From positions 27,530,794 through 27,594,793 of the forward strand of contig OZ038450.1 of NCBI GenBank assembly GCA_964036195.1: 64,000 nt of DNA. The letters run 5' to 3'. Shown here piece after piece: positions 12,059 to 22,018 of the stretch; position 1 is the stretch's first letter, and each line of letters starts with the position of its first letter. The notes below the pieces were generated by a model. That model had not been told where the DNA came from. It ran no database searches and was given only the letters and a program-made list of their open reading frames with translations. Source of the stretch: Sphaerolaimus hirsutus (Eukaryota; Nematoda; Chromadorea; Monhysterida; Sphaerolaimidae). Made by a program: the position numbers and the translations under genes.

Positions 12059-12523
12059 TACCGTATTTCTTCCAAATACCCTCAGGGGTTTATTTTTTCA
12101 GAGTGAGAATTTTGAGGGGGGTATTTCGAGGGGTGAGGGGTAATTCGAGGGGGGGTGGGGTAATTCGTGGGGGGGGGGGGTAATTATTTCGCCAGAAATT
12201 TTTTGACATCCCAGTACTAATTCGTTGTTTGTAAGGTACGCAGACATAGAAAAATGCAACGATAATCGACAAGAATAAGTGTTTCTCTACTTAAATATAT
12301 ATTTAAGTATGTAGATGGTATAAACACTGTTCTAACGTCACACAGTCATTGTTATAACATGTGTTCTGCATTGCCTGAATCACAAACGTCATCTTTTGTG
12401 ATGTATGCTCTGTTTACACTCAATTTGGGGGGGGGGGTATTTTCGAGGGGGGTCTATTAATTCATGGTGCCCATTTTGAGGGGGGTATTTCGAGGGGAGG
12501 GGGTAATTCAAGGAAATACGGTA
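12059..12523. mobile_element. K element
   Basis: Begins TACCGTATTTCTTCCAAATA and ends GGAAATACGGTA. Both halves are present, with the central segment GTAGATGGTATAAACACTG. The G-runs reach 13 bases. Confidence 0.8.
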
Positions 12524-12597
12524 GACAGCTGATTTGGGGAGAGTTGCCCATCCTCCCAACCCCATCCCATTGGAGACTTCTGCACAAAGTGCTTGTT

Positions 12598-13120
12598 TCA
12601 GATCCTTGACGTGCAACAACATGTGGCTGCATTATCTCAGACCATGGTTTTAATAATATTCTTTTTACTAAAATTGTATTTTATTTTTATTAAAATTGTA
12701 TTTTTCATTTTTTATTCATGTTCCATTTTATTTTTTTTGATTTTATTTTATTCTGAAATGTCATTAATAAAATGAAATTAAACCATTTTACAAAATTTTT
12801 TAAAATATTGTACAAAAAATCAGAATCTTGGGTGGAAGGCCATAAAACAATGTCCACGTTATGCAAGAAGTATGCAGATGAATACAAAAAAAAATTTTAT
12901 GTAGACTTGCGACACGGTTTGCGACAAAGGTTTGAATTTTGACCTCACAGGGGCCAGATAGATATGTAGCTAATTGCTCCTCCTGGGGGAAATATAGCTA
13001 AAAATTTGTTATTTTTGGGGGTAAGGGGGGGCTTGCTGGGTACAATAAATATAGGCTTTTTCAAGGTAAAGAACAAAGAAAATGGGAAAAAATCACATAA
13101 ATAATAAATTGGTGGCGTGA
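12598..13120 (+). repeat. R repeat unit
   Basis: Order: GTGCAACAACATGTGGCTGC, TTTTAGTAAAATTG-like AT tracts, TGGAAGGCCATAAAACAATG, GACACGGTTTGCGAC, GGCCAGATAGATATGTAGC and GGGGGTAAGGGGGGGCTTGC. Copies recur at 14509, 42857, 45967, 46881, 57480 and 58974. No coding sequence is evident. Confidence 0.75.
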
Positions 13121-13760
13121 ATGCTTGTGCGCTTGTGAATGTCACAAGCAGGATATTTGGTGTCACAAACAGAAATTTCACTGTCACATTGTGACATTCA
13201 CACACGTGTATTGTGCAAACAATTGTGAAAGCACAAAATTAACACAAAATTGCTTAAATTGGCTTCATTTTGCCAATTTTCACCTTCATAATCAATATTT
13301 CCATCTAGGTATATACATATATATCTATTTTGAGCCGGATAGATATATAGCTAATTGCTCCTCCCGAGGGGAAGATAGCTAAAAATTTGTTATTTTTGAG
13401 GGTAAGGGGGGGCTTGCTGGGTACAATATATATAGGCTTTTTCAAGGTATAGAATGAAGAAAATGGGAAAAAATCACATAAATTAGTGATTTTTAAGGTG
13501 AAAATATGTAAAAAGATGTGAAAATTTGCAATTTTTAGCAATTATATTTTTCAATCACAACAATGAAAGCAACAACAAGGCACCAGTTCAGCAAATTGGC
13601 AGCTAGAATCATAAGCAACATGATAGAAAACATTTATAGAATTTTACAGATGCTCAAGTTTTTGTAAAATTGTATTAAAATTGCACAAAAATTCAATTTT
13701 TTGTACAATTTTACTAAAATTTTACAAAAATTCAAATTTTAGTAAAATTGTATTCTAATG
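13120..13760 (+). repeat. Truncated Q unit followed by a second R fragment
   Basis: GTGCTTGTGAATGTCACAAG and the following 200 bases are the left part of Q. It breaks at TATATATCTATTTTGAGC into an R fragment (GCCGGATAGATATATAGC), then continues with AAAATTGTATT tracts. Confidence 0.6.
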
Positions 13761-13867
13761 TCGAGACTGGGACCGGGACTGGCTTTTTTCTATTGTCTGG
13801 ACCAGGACCAGGACAGAGACTGTGAGGTCAGGACTGGGACTGGGATTTGCCGAACCATGTACCGGGA

Positions 13868-14240
13868 CCATTGGCGGCATAAGTGCTTGTGCGCTTGTGA
13901 ATGTCACAAGCAGGATATTTGGTGTCACAAGCAGAAATTTCACTGTCACATTGTGACATTCACACGCGTGTATATGGCAAACAAGTGTGAAAGCTCAAAA
14001 TTAATACGTAATTGCTTAAATTCACGCCATTTTGCTAATTTTCACCTTCATAATAAATATTTCCATCTAGGTATATACATATATATCCATTTTTACCCTA
14101 TTTATTTGTATTTATCGCGATTTCAAAAATTTTTGCTGGCTGCCAACTTCACATAAGGTCTCCGATAATAAGGTGTCACAAGATGAAATTTTTGCTAATG
14201 TGAATGTCACAAGCACAATATGGGACCTTGCGCCGCCTAT
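13868..14240 (+). mobile_element. Q element (MITE-like)
   Basis: The left end CCATTGGCGGCATAAG is matched in reverse by the right end CTTGCGCCGCCTATGG. Near both ends lies GTGAATGTCACAAGC or its inverse. It is ~373 bp and non-coding. Other full copies are at 15163, 44876 and 57905. Confidence 0.65.
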
Positions 14241-14508
14241 GGTGCTGGTGCTTTTGTTTTCAGCATGGCGCCGGTGTCAGTGCGGTGCGGTTCCATTTAT
14301 TGGCCGGTGCCCAAAGGCCCAAGGTGCCAGGTGCCCTCTTTGAGGACTGACAGAGGTGCCGGTGCAGTGCGGTGCCATATTTCCTGGTGCCTTTTCCATT
14401 ATTTACCAGTATTTTTTTCGGGAGGAAACATAAACGTATTTACGCAGTACTTGAGTATACGTAAAAGTCATGTAAACGTAAATACGTTTTAACAACTATG
14501 CTACGGAT
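14241..14508 (+). repeat. B' (GGTGCC) remnant and GTAAACG element end
   Basis: 14241-14400 is a GGTGCC-family right part ending GTGCCTTTTCCATTATTTA. 14405-14508 is the right end of a short GTAAACG element, ending AACAACTATG. Confidence 0.6.
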
Positions 14509-15162
14509 CCATGTTTCCATGAGCGCAGAACAGCCAACTGCGAACTGACCCGATTGGTTGTTTCCATCAGAGACAGCGCCACCCTTGTCCAAAGCGGGCA
14601 CGCAACGTACACGCCGGCCCCTGCCCTTGCCCTTGCAAATCTCGTCAGGCTTGCATTTGTTGTGGCATTGATCTGTGCAACAACATGCGGCTGCATTATC
14701 TCAGACCATGGTTTTAGTAAAATTCTTTTTACTAAAATTGTATTTTATTTTTATTAAAATTGTATTTTTTGTATTTTATTCTGAAATGTCATTAATAAAA
14801 TAAAATGAAACCATTTTACAAAAATTTTACAAATATTTTACAAATATTTTATAAAAATTTTACAAAAAATCAGAATCTTGTGTGGAATGCCATAAAACAA
14901 TGTACACGCTAGAAGTATGCAGATGAATACAAAAAAATTTTTTGTAGACTTGCAACACAGTTTGCGACGAAGGTATCTGTTTGAATTTTGACCTCACCGG
15001 GGCCGGATAGATATGTAGCTAATTGCTCCTCCCGAGGGAAAGATAGCTAAAAATTTGTTATTTTTGGGGGTAAGGGGGGGGGGCTTGCTGGGTACAATAT
15101 ATATATAGGCTTTTTCAAGGTATAGAACAAAGAAAATGGGAAAAAATCACATAAATAATAAA
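14509..15162 (+). repeat. R repeat unit
   Basis: Opens CTACGGATCCATGTTTCC, includes GCAACAACATGCGGCTGCAT, and runs to AAATCACATAAATAATAAAT. It contains the undisturbed target sites that K elements occupy in copies at 43351 and 59667. Confidence 0.7.
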
Positions 15163-15535
15163 TTGGCAGTGTAAGTGTTTGTGCGTTTGTGAATGTCACA
15201 AGCAGGATATTTGATGTCACAAACAGAAATTTCACTGTCACATTGTGACATTCACACACATGTATTGTACAATCACGTGTGAAAGCTCAAAATTAACACA
15301 AAATTGCTTAAATTGGCTCCATTTTGCCAATTTTCACCTTCATAATCAATATTTCCATCTAGGTGTATACATATATATTTATTTTTAGCCTATTTTATTT
15401 GTATTTATAGCAATTTCGAAATTTTTGGCTGGCTGCCAACTTCACATAAAGACTCTGATAATAAGGTGTCACAAGGTGAAATTTTCGCTAATGTGAATGT
15501 CAAAAGCACAAATTTGAAACTTGCGATGCCTATGA
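15163..15535 (+). mobile_element. Q element, diverged ends
   Basis: TTGGCAGTGTAAGTGTTTG to CTTGCGATGCCTATG, with the same interior as the copy at 13868. Confidence 0.55.
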
Positions 15536-16391
15536 TTGAAGCAGCTCACCTTGAACAGTGACAATATTCATGATAAGAAACAATATGCACAGTGACAATA
15601 CTCACCCTGTAGGGAGCTATCATGACTGCTATGCCTTCCCCTGCCTCTGCCACCTGCAATCAGGTACTAATAAAAGGCAATTGCTTTTGCTGGATGGCAA
15701 ATTATGACAATTTTTGTATTATTTACCTATAAACATTTTTCAGTTTAAAGGAAATATTGAGGCAGCTAACCTTGCACAGCCAGAATACTCATTATGAGAA
15801 AAAGTGGAATTATAGTTTTGTAGTCCATTTTGATGTATCACTTCCCAAGGGAATGACAGTGATGAGATTCTCCATTGCTTTTATACTCTGAGTTAACAGA
15901 CCTGTCTTTTGTTCAAAAACACATGTTGCCCCAGTGAATAAAGAGACACATTCTGCATGTCTTTATTGCACCCTGGACAGATTTACTTTGTGCTTTCATT
16001 CAAATTTCAGTCTGAATGAGTCGTTAAATGGTTAACATTTTCAAAAGATGCATTATCTATCTTAGCCCCACTTTCATGTTTTTTATTATTAGTCATTATT
16101 TCATTCACACTTATGTTTGAGTACCATTTCAGCTGCATTTACAAAGGCAGTTTGCACCAGCTGGGGGGGGTGGGTACTCCACACTTTTCAGTGCTCTAGA
16201 AATTTTGAAACTGCATATTTTGTGTGCTTAGATGGTCTGTCGCTAATGAAGTGATTGAACTGAGTGCTAAACATAAATAGAATAAATATGAGTGTACTTC
16301 ACATAAAGTCAAAAAACTGCCCACCAATACAATAAAGCTGAGATTACATAGCTAGCATTTGAAAAAATGATGAATTTAAAAAAAATATGGT

Positions 16392-16645
16392 AAATACAAT
16401 ACCTGCATCCCACAAATGGAACCCCGCACCATATTATACAACACTTGCATCCTCAAATGGAACCCTACCCCCTACAACCCTGCATCCTACAAGTGGAACC
16501 CCACACCCTACAATACCTGTATCCTACAAATGGAACCCTACTCCCTACAGCACTCCAACCTTCTAACTGTACACGCATGCGCTGCAACTCTACACTCTAC
16601 ACCCTAAACCCTACAACCCTACAACTCTCCCCCTCCCCTCCCCAG
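16392..16645 (+). repeat. Intronic minisatellite and splice acceptor tract before cyclase exon 1
   Basis: Degenerate repeats of CCTACAAATGGAACCC give way to CCCTACAACCCTA words and a C/T-rich tract ending in CCCCAG. The same array precedes the copy-2 exon (48313-48573), where the CCCCCT run is longer. The telomere-like CCCTAAACCCTAC is only local. Confidence 0.7.
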
Positions 16646-16829
16646 GAGAGATCACGGCGGGCGTGGTGGGCACGTCCATGCCGCGCTACTGCATCTTCGG
16701 CGACAGCGTCAAGGTGGCCTGCCGACTGGAAGAGACCGGCCGCGCCTCTTGTATACACATCACAGAGGATACTAACAAGATACTCACTGAGAATAAGGGG
16801 TATATAACAAAGCCTAGGGGGAGATTATG
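16646..16829 (+). CDS. Guanylyl cyclase exon 1 (catalytic core, copy 1)
   Basis: The exon follows a C/T-rich tract and AG at 16644-16645. In frame it reads EITAGVVGTSMPRYC, then IFGDSVKVACRLEETG, then IHITEDTNKIL and NKGYITKPRG, which matches the cyclase catalytic-domain order. The Cys of PRYC, which favours GTP, is present. The Arg of the transition-state pair is present (ACR), but the Asn four residues before it is Lys (GDSVKVACR; active enzymes have GDTVNTASR). The start is firm. The end is uncertain: TATG/GTATCG at 16829 is the best donor, but it leaves phase 2 while exon 2 begins in phase 0. Confidence 0.85.
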
Positions 16830-19634
16830 GTATCGGTTTGGGGGGGGGGATTTGTGGGTTTATGGTTGAATACTAGAAGTGCTCAAATAAGTCCCTCCTC
16901 TATGGTGAAATTATTCAAGTTCTCTTACTATTTATGAGTTATTGGAATAAAATTATCACTCGCTGCGACACAGTTTTTGTGCAAGCAATACACTCACGCT
17001 TGGCTGCGTGTTGATACATTTCAACATATACTCATCAGCTGACCGCAAAGTATGTGTGCAAAATTACTTATGTCTTGCTCGATAACGCTCCAGCAGGATA
17101 TACTCGGCAGACCGCACGCTATGCATTTTTCGGAAGAAAACACTCCATCGTGAATAAAATAAAACAATTTTCAATGAATTTTGAAACAATTTTGATTTTT
17201 TAACGATGATGTCATGATGGAGTTTTTCCTTCAAAAAAAATACATAGCATGCGGTCCGTGGAATATACCGTGTATCCTCGAATAAGTCCCCCAGGGAGTT
17301 ATTTTTTCGTCAGAACTTTTTGAGGGGGGAGTAAATCAAGAGGGGGGAGTTATTCGAGGGGGGAGTTATTTTTTCATCAGAATATTAAGTAAAATGCCTG
17401 ATCAATATATTGTATAAATAATGGTGAATTAGTTGCATAAACGTGTAAGTCGGTATAGAAATTCATTAATACATGCAATGAAATGAATGGCAGTGAAGTT
17501 ACGCTGAAATAAATACATCCTTTTAGATAAAACCAACATAAAAACGTTGTTTTGTATATGGCAGAGTTGGAAAAACGTATTTACGTTTACCCGAAATACC
17601 CGGTTATTCGGGTATTTATACTTACGTTTACGTTTACGTTTTCCAAAAATACCATTACGTTTTGTTACGTTTTCCTGGCACAATTACCCGGGTACCAGAG
17701 AAAACGTAAAAATCCAGCTACACGAAACCACGCGTCTGTGAAATATGCTCTATTACCGCAGGACATATTGATTTTGTGTAAATAGTTATGCCACTGCACC
17801 TAAATAATGCCAATTATGTTGTGTAATTGTCTTTTTGACAGTGAAAATATTGTGAATAAATGCAATCAATCAATTGTAAATGTAATCAATGTGTCAATTT
17901 TGTGATATGAATAGTGTCTAGGAATGTGTTACCTATAAATACAAGCAGAAGAGTGGAATGTGTGTATGTATTTCTGTTGTGGATTTTAAAATCATTCACT
18001 GTTTTGTTTTATTCATATCCTGCCGAAGTTTTGCAGTAAATTTGATGAAGAAGTGTGCTAATCCATGTGTTTCCTAAACTGCGAGGCCATCAGCACCAAC
18101 ATTCGTAAACGAATAGACCAACATTTAAATAAGATTTTTTTGTTTGCTATGAAATGTAAGTGAAAAATGTGGATGGAAATTATGTATACATTGTTGAAAA
18201 TGTTTCAACAATGGTTTTTTCAGAAGCTCTGCTCATATGGGGCAAATTTTTGAAATTTTTACGTTTACGTTTTTTTTACGTATTCCTTGGTATTTTAAAA
18301 ATACCTTACGTTTTAGTATTTATACTTTAGATTCGGAAAAGGTATTTACGTTTACGTTTACGTTTTCCAAAAATACCAGTATTTGAACAACTCTGGTATA
18401 TGGTCATCTTAGTCACCCATTTAAGAGGGGGGAGTTATTCGAGGGGTGGAGTTATTATTTCCTCAGTCTCCTAACAGGAGGGAGTTATTCGAGAGGGGGA
18501 CTTAATCGAGGATATACGGTATCTGCAAATACCAGTGCACATGCTCTTCCCTGTATCACGCAGGGCAAAGGGTGCGTGTTCACGTACTGGCTTTTGAGCA
18601 AAACCTCGAACAACATCGTGGACAACACGGGCGACACGACCAGCGCCGCCAGCGGCTTCTCCGGCGACAACAAGGACCGCTCCATCAAGTGAACATTTGG
18701 AACTTTTCAGCAATTTTTGAGATTAATTATCGGACTTGTTTGATTGGAAATTAATTGGCCAAAATTTGCCGTGCAGCGCGACTGGAATGGATGTTATATC
18801 GAACGGCGCGTCGACGGTGGACAGTGCAGCGAAACGTTCCCTGGATGACAAGGTGGAACCGGCGCTAGCGGATAGTGAGTGAGTTCAGTTTGCATAGACA
18901 CACTGCCCTACACACGCTAGTTGACAACGACACCAAATGTCAACTGGTTCCGATCTCAATTTAAGGCTTGCGAACGACGTTCACATTCAAAGTGTTGAAT
19001 AATGTTGCAAATGAAGCTGTAGTGTGGAAAACATTGCGGTAAATAAATATGTGCAATGCAACAGTTTGACTGAAATATATTCGTATACAACAATGTGTAG
19101 CGTTAGTCGTCAGCAAGTATTTGGATGGGAACCAGTTGACATTTGGTGTCATTGTTAATTTGATGAAAAACACCATTTCTCTGGTGTCAGCGCCAATGCA
19201 AACTCAAAATTCCAGGCACTCAATCCAAAACAGGCGTGGACGGAAAATGAAACGAAACCGGATCCAGGTGAAAATGGAACGGAGCAGAATGGCTCCGGGA
19301 GCGGGATACTGAAGCAAGGAAAAGCTGACGGCTCGGTTGGAATGCGTTTTTTACATTTTACAGGGTGCGAGGGTTGATTGAAGCTGATTGAGAATAGGTA
19401 CACGCCTTATATCCTATAAGGAATCTATTCTAGTGAATTTGTCTAATTTGAGTGCACTGTTTTTATGAAACTTTAAAGTTAAACTTATGTTTAGCAGTTT
19501 TTGAATCGCAACAAAGAAAAGTTTGTTACAAAAATTCACGTGGGTTAAGTTGTTTGTGACATTTGCAGGTGAAATCGGTGCAGAAACCCATCGATGTGCA
19601 GCAGCAGATTGAGGAAATCGGGCTGGTTGAATGA
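16646..19634 (+). CDS. Receptor-type guanylyl cyclase, 3' part of gene (copy 1, five exons)
   Basis: This is the C-terminal end of a class III cyclase that would convert GTP to cGMP in the cytoplasmic catalytic domain of a membrane receptor. Exon 1 encodes the family block GVVGTSMPRYCIFGDS; exon 2 encodes the closing block GKGCVFTYWLL. Introns follow GT-AG, and phases agree: exon 2 ends in phase 2, exon 3 starts with one base, exon 3 ends in phase 1, exon 4 starts with two bases and ends in phase 0, and exon 5 starts in phase 0 and ends in TGA. The tail after the cyclase domain is about 100 residues, Ser/Asn-rich then basic. Exons are GC-rich in an AT-rich setting. Introns hold K, GTAAACG and Y elements. 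Two gaps remain: the four or five residues normally found between the RG and KGKG motifs are not placed, so a small exon may be missed, and upstream exons are outside the window or unrecognised. The receptor rather than soluble subtype is inferred from GVVG and the TYWL ending. Confidence 0.8.
17101..17265. mobile_element. Short hairpin element, CGGCAGAC family
   Basis: Left arm TACTCGGCAGACCGCACGC is mirrored by GCATGCGGTCCGTGGAATA. It lies in the cyclase intron and is kept in copy 2 (about 49000-49163). Confidence 0.55.
17266..18521. mobile_element. K element (GTATATCC variant) in the cyclase intron
   Basis: TACCGTGTATCCTCGAATAA to GAGGATATACGGTA. It carries the GTAAACG element 17562-18395. 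The copy-2 equivalent, 49164-49592, lacks that insert. It ends 42 bases before exon 2. Confidence 0.8.
17562..18395. mobile_element. GTAAACG-array element inserted after the duplication
   Basis: CAGAGTTGGAAAAACG to GAACAACTCTG, with the perfect 8-bp duplication GTATATGG (17554-17561, 18396-18403). Copy 2 has the single, empty target (GTAGATGG near 49452). Confidence 0.95.
18564..18688 (+). CDS. Guanylyl cyclase exon 2 (KGKG/TYWL block, copy 1)
   Basis: The acceptor is CACGCAG at 18557-18563 and the exon opens GKGCVFTYWLLSKTSNN, the end of the cyclase domain. It continues with a Thr/Ser/Gly-rich stretch ending DRSI. The donor is ATCAA/GTGAAC at 18688. Read through, an in-frame TGA at 18691-18693 would end the protein at DRSIK, so a shorter isoform is possible. 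A K element ends at 18521, only 42 bases before the exon. Confidence 0.8.
18777..18874 (+). CDS. Guanylyl cyclase exon 3 (C-terminal tail, copy 1)
   Basis: This 98-base open segment sits between acceptor TTTGCCGTGCAG and a consensus donor GATA/GTGAGT. In the frame set by exon 2 it has no stop and reads ATGMDVISNGASTVDSAAKR and then LDDKVEPALAD. It is too short for ordinary gene finding. The splice signals, phase match and GC-rich coding style are the evidence. It is entirely missing from copy 2. Confidence 0.65.
18920..19157. mobile_element. Y hairpin element in a cyclase intron
   Basis: The left arm has AATGTCAACTGGTTCC, matched in reverse by GGGAACCAGTTGACATTTGG. It lies between exons 3 and 4. 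Copy 2 keeps only the right arm because of the deletion. A second Y is at 39603-40190. Confidence 0.65.
19191..19267 (+). CDS. Guanylyl cyclase exon 4 (basic tail segment, copy 1)
   Basis: The exon lies between acceptor TTTCTCTGGTGTCAG and donor ATCCAG/GTGAAA. In the frame inherited from exon 3 it encodes 25 codons after the split codon, rich in Arg, Lys, Gln and Asn (RRGRKMKRNRIQ). A second open frame (KPDPGENGTEQNGSGSG) runs through and past the donor, so the choice of frame rests on splice phase. Copy 2 is identical here. Confidence 0.6.
19569..19634 (+). CDS. Guanylyl cyclase terminal exon 5 (copy 1)
   Basis: The exon starts after TGACATTTGCAG and reads VKSVQKPIDVQQQIEEIGL and then VE and TGA. 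It joins exon 4 in phase 0. An AATAAA lies 86 bases after the stop. The 66 bases are unchanged in copy 2. Confidence 0.65.
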   Translation: MKSVQKPIDVQQQIEEIGLVE

Positions 19635-19719
19635 ATTGTTTTCTTCTTGTTGTTTCTTCATTAGGTGCCAGTTCTTCTCTATGTCAAGTGATAAGTTTGT
19701 CAAAGATGAGTGAGTGACA

Positions 19720-19725
19720 AATAAA
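19720..19725 (+). promoter_or_regulatory. Candidate polyadenylation signal
   Basis: AATAAA lies 86 bases downstream of the cyclase stop codon. The same hexamer is kept in copy 2 at 50671-50676. In AT-rich DNA this motif is frequent, so its position is the main support. Confidence 0.4.
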
Positions 19726-20418
19726 TCTCTCGCAACTTATGAAGCAGTTGAAACTTGTCTCAAATTTTCTACAAAGCTTTCAACCTTACTTTTCACTTGT
19801 CATTGCTTACATTACAACTTGTTTTTTTTTGTCATTTGTCATGGTGAAGAATTGGCCTCTGAGAAGCTATTATTTGTCATAAAACTGGATGTCATTATAT
19901 TTATTTTTATAGTCAAATGTTTTCTTAACCTTAGGCTTCCTGTTGTATAAACTGAGTTGCTTTTTGGGTGTGTGAATAACTGAGTCAATGCCATATTCAC
20001 AATCTGTGATTTATGTACTCAATGAACTTTAAATTGTTGTGGAAAGTGTGCCAGCGAACATTTTTGAACGTGTAGGGAATTCCATATTGAGGGTTTCTCA
20101 AGAATATGCAGCATCTTGTAAGTTTTTGCACCGACATTTGTTATTTTTCCCACTTGGCTGACATTGGGAGTTATTCAAAGGAACTTACTTGAAGATCTAC
20201 CATAGTGCCATATTACCTCGAAATACCCCCAATGGGGTTATTATTTCGCCAGCAAAATTTGATGGGGGTTAATTCAAGGGGGGCGGTTTACTATTTCGTA
20301 AGAATCGTAGTAAAGAATAGGATTTTCGTACCCAAAACAGGTAATAAATGCATCCAAACAGGATATACTTGGACATAAAAAAGTAGGTAGATACCTGGCT
20401 TAGCTGCACAAACAAGTC

Positions 20419-21398
20419 TACCGTATTACCTCGAATTATCCCCCCCTTGAATTAACCCCCCCCCCTCGAATTAACCCCCCTCAAAATGGGCTGGGGAAAT
20501 AATAACCCCCCCCCTCGAAATACCCCCCCTTCGGAATGATGTACGTCATGTACATGATAAATACGTCATGTATGCAATGTACATGATGTATAGGGTGGCC
20601 CACGTCAGGCGCATGGTTTCAATTGGCTCCCAACACGTCAATTTTGAATGAAAACTGCTCAAATTTGGTATGGGGGTAGATAAATGTACCCCATTTGTTG
20701 TGTGAAGTGCACGGTTCCACATCATGAAAATTCATGTCGGAAAATGAAGCAAAGTTTAATACGTGTTTGAGCGTAGCACATGTCAGGCAATCGTCTACCA
20801 AAGCACCAATTATTCAGAAAAATAGTGCAAATTTGGCATGACAGTAGATAAATGTACCCTATTTAGTATGTTAAGCACACACATAAATATCACTCAATTG
20901 TCACATTTATCACATCGTATGCAAAACAACGTCACTCCACAGGACCATCTACAAAGGGACACATTCAAAAATGTAAATATGAAACTCTTTCACGTTCTGA
21001 CACAAAATCTTGCGATATGAAACCGTGCACTTAACACAACAAATGGGGTACATTTATTTACCCCCATACCAAATTTGAGCGGTTTTCATTCAAAATTGAT
21101 GTGTTGGGGGCTAATCAAAACCGTGCGCCTGACGTTGGCCACCCGGTATATTACGTTTAATTTGCATTGCAGCTACACATAGACTAGTCTGTGTAGCTAT
21201 CTACGTTTGTATGTCCAAATATATCCTGTTTGGACACATTTATTACCTGTTTTGGGTATGCAAATGCCTACTATTTACTACGATCCTAACGAAAATTTCT
21301 GACGAAATAACAAACCCTACCCCCTCGAATTAAACCCCCCTCAAATTTTGCTGGCGAAATAATAAACCCCCATGGGGGTATTTCGAGGTAATACGGTA
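20419..21398. mobile_element. K element, inner, reversed
   Basis: TACCGTATTACCTCGAATTA to TTCGAGGTAATACGGTA, opposite in orientation to its host. The same arrangement occurs at 4623/4839. It carries the S element. Confidence 0.7.
20591..21148. mobile_element. S element: palindromic, TA-flanked
   Basis: The left arm TAGGGTGGCCCACGTCAGGC is mirrored by a right arm ending GCCTGACGTTGGCCACCCGG. Arms extend over 150 bp each (GGGGTAGATAAATGTACCCC). Copy 2 has the same element split by K at 51755. Confidence 0.75.
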
Positions 21399-21679
21399 TG
21401 TGTAGCTGTGATACAAATCAGCAGTGATATATACATCATGTGTATTGCATACATGATGTACATCATTCTTGAGGGGGAGGGGGGTTATTAATTCCCCAGC
21501 CCATTTTGAGGGGGGTTAATTTGAGGTAATACGGTATTTATTTCCTCTTAAGTTTTATGCAATTTATAACACTTTCACATACCTATACATTTAGCTGGTT
21601 TAGTTGTTAGCAAGTTCATTTGATCACTTTCAAAAGCCAAGTATTTTATGCTCTCTTCGCTTCACTTGTTTGAAAAGTT

Positions 21680-22010
21680 GTAATCATTGCAAAGGAAGGA
21701 ACAATCGGAAACGATCATAACTATCACTTATCACTATGATCTGTCAGTCTCATCAATAGCTGCTGTTACCAATAAGAAAAATCGTCGCTACTATCATCCT
21801 CCCATCCGACAAAAGTACCCTTCTCATCTTTCCAATCATAATTCGGGAAATCTTCAAGAGCTGCAGGGAATGACTTTCTACCACTTTTATCCATATCATA
21901 TCCGCTACAAACACCAATATCCCAATCGTGAACACAACTGTTGCACAAAATCCCATCGACCCATCTAACCATCCAAAATTGGTGGATGTGCTGCTATTAT
22001 TACCCAGCTA
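21680..22010. other. Unassigned region open on both strands
   Basis: The + strand is open for about 90-130 codons in the two copies (also 53042-53443). The - strand is open with an acidic stretch ending GWEDDSSDDFSYW. Copy differences include a 4-bp indel and replacement changes in both frames, so coding is not supported. It could be an old exon fragment. Confidence 0.25.
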
Positions 22011-22018
22011 CATTTCAC

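Larger units (their letters stand above)
20207..21536. mobile_element. K element, outer (TTACCTCG variant)
   Basis: The left half begins TATTACCTCGAAATACCCCC; the right half (21399-21536) ends TTTGAGGTAATACGGTA. Pairing by half type shows a second K lies inside at 20419-21398. The copy-2 equivalent is 51151-52930. Confidence 0.7.

Noticed and set aside
14496..14757. Open frames on both strands in R units
   Set aside because: Copies differ by indels and replacement changes outside one short segment; no start or splice context. Reported only as a conserved motif.
16560..16640. Telomere-like CCCTAAACCCTAC words
   Set aside because: Only one or two imperfect units inside an intronic minisatellite; not a telomere.
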